A DNA stretch of 32,500 bases from Symbiodinium natans (lineage: Eukaryota; Sar; Dinophyceae; Suessiales; Symbiodiniaceae): the NCBI GenBank assembly GCA_905221605.1, contig CAJNDS010000650.1:1-32500 (forward strand), written 5' to 3'. Position 1 is the first letter of the stretch. Each line of letters starts with the position of its first letter. The position numbers and the translations under genes are program-made. Below the pieces are notes generated by a model. The model searched no databases, was not told the DNA's origin, and worked only from the letters and a program-made list of their open reading frames with translations. This document shows, piece by piece, positions 28,441-32,500 of this stretch.

Positions 28441-28510
28441 CCTGCTGAAGCTCAGGCGCTGCAGTTCGACCACAACAGCGGCACCTGGTGCATCGGCCCC
28501 CAGTGCTCAG
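28441..28510 (+). CDS. PA14 gene model exon 26
   Basis: Acceptor AAGACAG; reads PAEAQALQFDHNSGTWC then IGPQCS. A GC donor (AG|GCCTGC) leaves G, giving Asp with AT of exon 27. The frame stays open to about 28532, where GTTTGGGGG is an alternative donor. Confidence 0.6.
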
Positions 28511-28726
28511 GCCTGCGCCACCAGCTTCGAACGTTTGGGGGTTTAGGGATGTTTAGGGATGTCTAGGGATGTCTAGGATTGTTTCGGGATGTCTAGGGAT
28601 GTTTAGGGATGTTTAGGGTTTAAGGTTTAGGGGTTTCGGGCAGGGGCTTGGGTTTTGAGGTTTTGTTGGACGGTTTGCAGGAGCGTTTGTTGCTGTGGCT
28701 TTGCTTGCCGCACGCTTGGTTCCAAA

Positions 28727-28925
28727 GAGAGAGAGAGAGAGAGAGAAAGCTAGAGAGAGCGGGGGCCTCTTCGCTGGGTAGAAGAAGAAGAGGAGGAGGA
28801 AGAAGAGAGAGAGAAAGGTCTCACGCGGATCGGGGCGCGCCTAGGCGCAGGGCTTGCCCTATGCCCCAAAGAAAGAAAAAAGAGAGAGAGAAAGCGAGAG
28901 AAAGCGAGAAGGAGACAGAGAAGGG
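28727..28925 (+). repeat. GA-rich microsatellite
   Basis: GAGAGA, AGAAGAAG and GAAAGCGAGA runs on +, in the large intron between exons 26 and 27. The Glu/Arg-rich + frame and the Ser/Leu-rich minus frame are composition shadows. Confidence 0.85.
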
Positions 28926-29497
28926 AAGTTGTACTTGGGGTCTGAAAAGCGAAGGGGGAAGGAGCGGGGGCTAGTCTGTGCAAGCTTGCATGTGGGGTGA
29001 GAGAATGAACCTGAGCTCCTTCTCCCCGACCACCCCAACCAGAGGAACCCCGAATACCGCGGCGGGCGAGGACGCCCGGGGGCTTGCCCCCTTGCCCCCA
29101 AGAAAGACAGAAACAAAGCAGGCTGCTCCAGGGTCAGCGACTTGCAGGAAGTGGAAACCTGGGGCCGTGTCGGTTCTTAACGCATGGTCCCTGCAAAATG
29201 CTCAAAACTGACGGTGGGCGACCAGTGTGGACTAAAAGTAAGAACAAGATGCATTCCTCCTCTTCTTCATGAAGCATGGTATGCGATCTGCACGGGCCGA
29301 TGGTGTTGTTGGGCAAGTTCTGCGTACATGACTTCGCAAGGTTTATTTGGGTTCAGAGGTCTAAGTCTGGGGCTTAGTTTTCCGGTTCTGGCCATGAAGT
29401 GGCCCTCAGCCCGTAGGCCCAAAGCCCAAACCCCAAACCCTAAACCCTAAACCCCAAACCCTAAACCCTAAACCACTAAAAGAAACGAAATTCCCAG

Positions 29498-29568
29498 ATC
29501 CGGTGCCGCTGGATCCAGCGGCGCCCGGCAACGCAGAGCCCACCAGCCTCGCCCTGGCGTCGCTGGAT
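29498..29568 (+). CDS. PA14 gene model exon 27
   Basis: Acceptor AAATTCCCAG after a C-type array; reads (D)PVPLDPAAPGNAEPTSL then ALASLD; nearly all codons end in G or C. Donor GTGGGT, with a T-type array from 29590. Confidence 0.6.
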
Positions 29569-29589
29569 GTGGGTCCTGCGGCCAGGCTG

Positions 29590-29898
29590 CGATTTAGGGT
29601 TTAGGGGTTTAGGGTTTAGGGTTTAGGAGTATAGGGTTTAGGGTTTGTTGAGTATAGGGTTTAGGGTTTAGGAGTTCAGGGTTTAGGGTTTGGGGTTTAG
29701 GGTGCACTCAGAGTACTCAGGCTCCGTAATGTCTTCCAAGAGCAGCTCCTGGTTAGGTGGCCCTCGCCGTGCAGCCATAACAGTCTCAAACGATATCTTA
29801 CATGTGGAGTCCCAAGCTTTAGGGTTACGGTTTAGGGTTTAGGGTTCAGGGTGTAGGGTTGAGGGATGTTGAGGGATGTTGAGGGTTTAGGGTTTAGA
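29590..29898 (+). repeat. two TTTAGGG arrays in one intron
   Basis: 29590-29702 is TTTAGGG with TTGAGTATAGGG insertions. 29818-29898 ends in GATGTTGAGG repeats. About 110 bases of unassigned sequence lie between. No C-type array precedes exon 28. Confidence 0.9.
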
Positions 29899-29992
29899 CC
29901 GTACGCCTTTCGAGCGTTCGCAGGCCAGTCAGGCGCGAGAGGTGATGCGGGGGGAGGGGGGGGTTTTAGGGCACAGGGTTTAGTTTTGCAAG

Positions 29993-30026
29993 GTCTCGGA
30001 CTTCGACGGCAACTTCGAAGCCAAAG
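29993..30026 (+). CDS. PA14 gene model exon 28
   Basis: Acceptor GTTTTGCAAG; reads VSDFDGNFEAK. A GC donor (G|GCCGGG) matches the phase of exon 29. The frame continues open (GRGLLSSSF) to TTTCAG|GTTTTAGGG, an alternative donor that would break phase. Confidence 0.5.
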
Positions 30027-30256
30027 GCCGGGGGCTTCTTTCATCTTCTTTCAGGTTTTAGGGTTTTAAGGTTTCGGGTTGAGGGTCTAGTTTAGGGGCA
30101 CGTGAGAGTTGCGCGTTCGCTGGCCTAAGCCTTGACGCCCCAAAAGAACCCCAGAATCCCTTTCAAGAGGTCCTATACCTGGATTCCTTGTAGAGCTACC
30201 CCAAGCCCTGAACGCCTTATACCCCAAAGCCCCAAGCAACTTGAGCGTCCGGAGAG

Positions 30257-30305
30257 GTGTCGGTGGAGCAGCAGGGGCGAACGGCAACAAGTACCTCAAC
30301 GGCAG
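30257..30305 (+). CDS. PA14 gene model exon 29
   Basis: Acceptor CCGGAGAG; completes Gly then VGGAAGANGNKYLNG, GC donor (AG|GCTGCC). All three frames are open here; this one is chosen by GC3 and phase. Confidence 0.45.
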
Positions 30306-30436
30306 GCTGCCTGGCACCTTAGAGGGGGGGCAGCAGGTTCTCCCTCTAAGACACCTCTAAACCTTAAGCTCCCTAAAAAAGCGGAAGAATCAGCTTAAAA
30401 CCAAAGGCTCCCCATCAGCCTCTATATAGCCGTCAG

Positions 30437-30538
30437 CCCCCACTGCTGCACGCTGCCGAGGCTGCCAAAGAACCCGCCCAAGAGGCCCAAGCCGCCGAAG
30501 AAGCCCAAGCTCTTGGTCTACGAGCCGCCCGGAGTTCG
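30437..30538 (+). CDS. PA14 gene model exon 30: Pro/Lys-rich segment
   Basis: Acceptor TAGCCGTCAG; reads PHCCTLPRLPKNPPKRPK then PPKKPKLLVYEPPGV, almost every codon ending in G or C. A basic proline-rich linker. A competing frame (AEAAKEPAQEAQAAEEA) is open but poorer in GC3. A GA donor (CG|GAACTG) just before an in-frame TGA is required to continue; otherwise this is a C-terminus. Confidence 0.55.
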
Positions 30539-30789
30539 GAACTGATCCTTATTTAGGGTTTAGGGTTTAGGGGTTAGGGTTTAGGGTTTTGGGTTTTGGG
30601 GTTTATGGGATTTAGGGTTTAAAAGGGGTCCAGGAGTCTAGGAGTGGGGTTTTGGGGCGTTTCTTCGGGGCTTTTGAAAGCATGGAGTTCTTTAGGGTCC
30701 AGTTTGTGCTTGGGCTGCGCGGCTTCGCGGCTTCGCTTGCCAAATTTGAGGGCCTCCCCATTGCAGCCCCAAAAAAAAACACCGCCCAG

Positions 30790-30853
30790 GCCTGAAATGC
30801 CCACTTACTCCGACAAGTGTATCCGCCACTTGGTTGCCGTGGGTGCCTCGCGT
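30790..30853 (+). CDS. PA14 gene model exon 31
   Basis: Acceptor CCGCCCAG; reads PEMPTYSDKCIRHLVAVGAS then R. The frame stays open to LYHGP and then TAA. A GC donor after CGT is assumed so that exon 32 is in phase, so the end is uncertain. Confidence 0.5.
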
Positions 30854-31030
30854 GCTCTCTACCATGGACCCTAAGCTTCAGGGCCTCAGGGGTTCGCTGC
30901 TATTTTTTTGCATGGAAGGGGAGAAGAGCTGCGTGGGAAGCACACCTGAGTAGAGGCAGGATAGGCCTCTGTCCATGGCCGTAGCGAAGCCCCCCAAAAC
31001 CCAAACCCGAACCCATGATATGCCGATGAG

Positions 31031-31108
31031 CTGGACCTGCCATTGTTCCAAGAATATGGCGACCTCTGGAAGAACTTGCAGGAGACCGTCGCCTCTGTCC
31101 AGCAAATG
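31031..31108 (+). CDS. PA14 gene model exon 32
   Basis: Reads LDLPLFQEYGDLWKNLQE then TVASVQQM, a likely amphipathic helix. GC donor (ATG|GCGCCC) just before CCCTAAGCCC. Without it the protein ends MAP. Phase 0 on both sides fits. Confidence 0.55.
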
Positions 31109-31154
31109 GCGCCCTAAGCCCTAGACCCGTCTAGGGCACCGTTGAGGCCCATTT

Positions 31155-31265
31155 GGGGGGGTTTAGGAAATTCGGGGGGTGCCTTGTTGGGAGTCCTTAT
31201 CATGAAGGGGAGCCTACTCGTTGGGAGTCCACACAAAGGGGTCCCCGATTTTCGTAAACCCCTAA
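31155..31265. mobile_element. foldback family FB2, copy 4
   Basis: Left GGGGGGGTTTAGGAAATTCG and right CCCCGATTTTCGTAAACCCC are inverted near-complements, with TTGGGAGTCC repeated inside. Located in the intron between exons 32 and 33. Confidence 0.5.
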
Positions 31266-31364
31266 GTAGCTCCAAGGCCCGGACCATCGTTTAGTCTCAT
31301 TCAGCCGTAGGGTTGGCTCATGCCCCAAAGCGTGCCCCCATCTGCAAGCCCATGGCTTCTGTGG

Positions 31365-31510
31365 TAGAGAACCCTAAACTTACCCTGAACCCTGAACCCT
31401 AAACCCTAAACTCCCTAAACCCTAAACCCTGAACCCTGAACCCTGAACCCTGAACCCTGAACCCTAAACCCTAAACCCTAAACCCTGAACCCTGAACCCG
31501 GAGCCCTGAA
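31365..31510 (-). repeat. CCCTAAA/CCCTGAA array
   Basis: Alternating blocks of CCCTAAA and CCCTGAA (five CCCTGAA in a row near 31427-31461), upstream of exon 33. Confidence 0.95.
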
Positions 31511-31553
31511 AACGGAAACTAAACCCCAACCCCAAGCACGTCGACGCGGCGAG

Positions 31554-31642
31554 GTCAATGACGTTGGCGAGGAGACCGCAGAAGTTAGCAAGTTGGAGAC
31601 AGAGCAGGACAGGGGTCTCGGGGCCCAGTTTTTTAGTATGCA
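31554..31642 (+). CDS. PA14 gene model exon 33: acidic segment
   Basis: Reads VNDVGEETAEVSKLETEQDR then GLGAQFFSM, ending CA|GTTAAGGGTTTAGGG, so the array forms the donor. Acidic and probably helical. Phase agrees with both neighbours. Confidence 0.6.
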
Positions 31643-31684
31643 GTTAAGGGTTTAGGGTTTAGGGTTTAGGGTTTAGGGTTTAGA

Positions 31685-31792
31685 AAAAAGGGGCCTCAAT
31701 AATTAGAGTAGGGCTTTGGGGGTTAGTAGAGTATAGATATGGAAGGGACCACGAGGGAATAGTATTGGTATTGATTCCGACCCCTATGTTAG
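31685..31792. mobile_element. dispersed element FB3, copy 2
   Basis: GGGGCCTCAATAATTAGAGT, AGGGCTTTGGGGGTTAGTAG, AGTATAGATAT, AAGGGACC and CCCCTATGTTAG parallel the copy at 25371. It follows directly on a short TTTAGGG array in the intron before exon 34. Confidence 0.65.
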
Positions 31793-31922
31793 GGGGTCTC
31801 AGGGGGTTGAAGGGCATGTGCAATTGCATGTGCCCTATCTGCGGTACACCCCCCAGCTAAACCCCACAAGCAAAATGCCAGCGGCTCTGCCCTGCAAAGC
31901 TCCCTGAGCCCAAGACATCGAG

Positions 31923-32024
31923 TTTGCCGGATCCTTTGGAGGAGGAGAATGCCGGATACCAGGACGCCCACCCCTGCGATGTGGCTGGCGACGCAGGCAA
32001 TTCAAGCCAGAGAATTGGCGTCAG
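31923..32024 (+). CDS. PA14 gene model exon 34: acidic segment
   Basis: Reads LPDPLEEENAGYQDAHPCDV then AGDAGNSSQRIGV and ends AG|GTTTAGGG, the donor again being the array. GC3-rich. Upstream AGs in other phases are possible. Confidence 0.6.
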
Positions 32025-32319
32025 GTTTAGGGTTTAGGGTTTAGGGGTTTAGGGTTTAGGATTTAGGGTTTAGGTTGTGGGCTTGCGGGGTGCTTGGGGA
32101 TAAGGGTTGCCGCCGTGTTTCTTTTTGCGCCGCTGACAGGAGGCAGCAAGGGCAATCTTGTATGACGGAGATTGGCCACCCCTAATAGCCTTGAGACCCA
32201 ACCCCAATGCCTCCAAACCCTGAACCCCTAACTCCCAAAACAAGACACCCCAAGCCCCGAACTCCCTAAACCCCTGAGCCATGAGCTCCTACCGAAGCCG
32301 TGTGTTTGACGAACGTCAG

Positions 32320-32378
32320 GCGGCACTTCGGGGACAATTGGAGGCTCGACCTGCGCAACGGTCGATGTGGTTTCTGCT
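32320..32378 (+). CDS. PA14 gene model exon 35 (gene continues beyond window)
   Basis: Acceptor GAACGTCAG; completes Arg then RHFGDNWRLDLRNGRCGFC and ends at GTAAGT, the strongest donor in the window. A competing frame (SRVFDERQAALRGQLEAR) runs to TAA at the same point. The last 122 bases are taken as intron. Confidence 0.6.
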
Positions 32379-32500
32379 GTAAGTCAGAGTGCCCTCGTAG
32401 GAGCAGAGCCGTTCAAAGAGAGAGCCCCAAACGAGACCCTCTTTCTCCGGCGTCTTAGCTTTGTGGTGTTACTTGGGTTCGGAGTCCAGCGAAACAACTC

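Larger units (their letters stand above)
19651..32378 (+). other. PA14-domain gene model, 35 proposed exons
   Basis: Thirty-five small exons (20-117 bases) joined at phase-matched sites give about 802 codons, open at both ends. From exon 5 to exon 10 the text follows the PA14 pattern: GLKAEFFYG, PDYVRVDAQLDY, LAGRWTGFLTI, YKFFLKVDD, ILIDGKVLV, DLPA, GGMALRVFYQGPDT. PA14 is a beta-sandwich found in secreted or surface carbohydrate-binding proteins and enzymes. Downstream are Cys-rich segments, a Pro/Lys-rich segment (exon 30) and acidic segments (exons 33-34) that I do not recognise. No signal peptide, start, stop or spliced-leader site was seen. A secreted or surface role is inferred from PA14 only. 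Confidence 0.6.

Overview
The window looks like nuclear DNA of a dinoflagellate, possibly a Symbiodiniaceae/Suessiales relative. Three things point there: very many plant/dinoflagellate-type telomere-like heptamers (TTTAGGG/CCCTAAA) inside the sequence, very short GC3-rich exons, and introns that appear to begin with GC or GA as well as GT and to end in AG. No bacterial, organellar or viral gene was recognised. No long intact ORF is convincing. The longest open frames are low-complexity shadows of repeats.

Layout. 1-3905: G-rich macrosatellite. 3906-6960: AT microsatellites, two foldback sequences, a degenerate tandem repeat, a CA-rich tract and a telomere-like array. 6961-9320: mostly non-coding, with three weak exon candidates. 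9326-16108: a + strand chain of small exons (upstream model, about 350 codons from 9538), product unrecognised. 16393-18887: a 2.5-kb satellite-filled block with inverted termini and 10-bp flanking direct repeats, like a non-autonomous DNA transposon. 18888-19650: repeat-bearing spacer. 19651-32378: a second + strand chain of 35 proposed exons (about 802 codons, open at both ends). It encodes a PA14 domain split over about six exons, followed by Cys-rich, Pro/Lys-rich and acidic segments. The two chains could be parts of one gene or two same-strand neighbours; the sequence does not settle this.

Main observation. Nearly every intron carries degenerate telomere-like arrays, and their strand tends to follow position. 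TTTAGGG-type arrays tend to sit just after an exon, often forming the 5' splice site itself as G|TTTAGGG. CCCTAAA-type arrays tend to sit just before the next exon, ahead of the acceptor AG. In the + strand transcript many introns could therefore pair their own ends. Each array has its own homogenised variant (CCCTCAA, CCCTAGA, CCCTAAAA, CCCTGAA, TTTGGGG). The same introns also host several families of short foldback elements.

Limits. Exon borders were placed by eye from open frame, GC3, splice dinucleotides and phase agreement between neighbours. Choices were made after looking at alternatives, so individual borders may be wrong although the overall chain is well supported. No search or RNA evidence was available.
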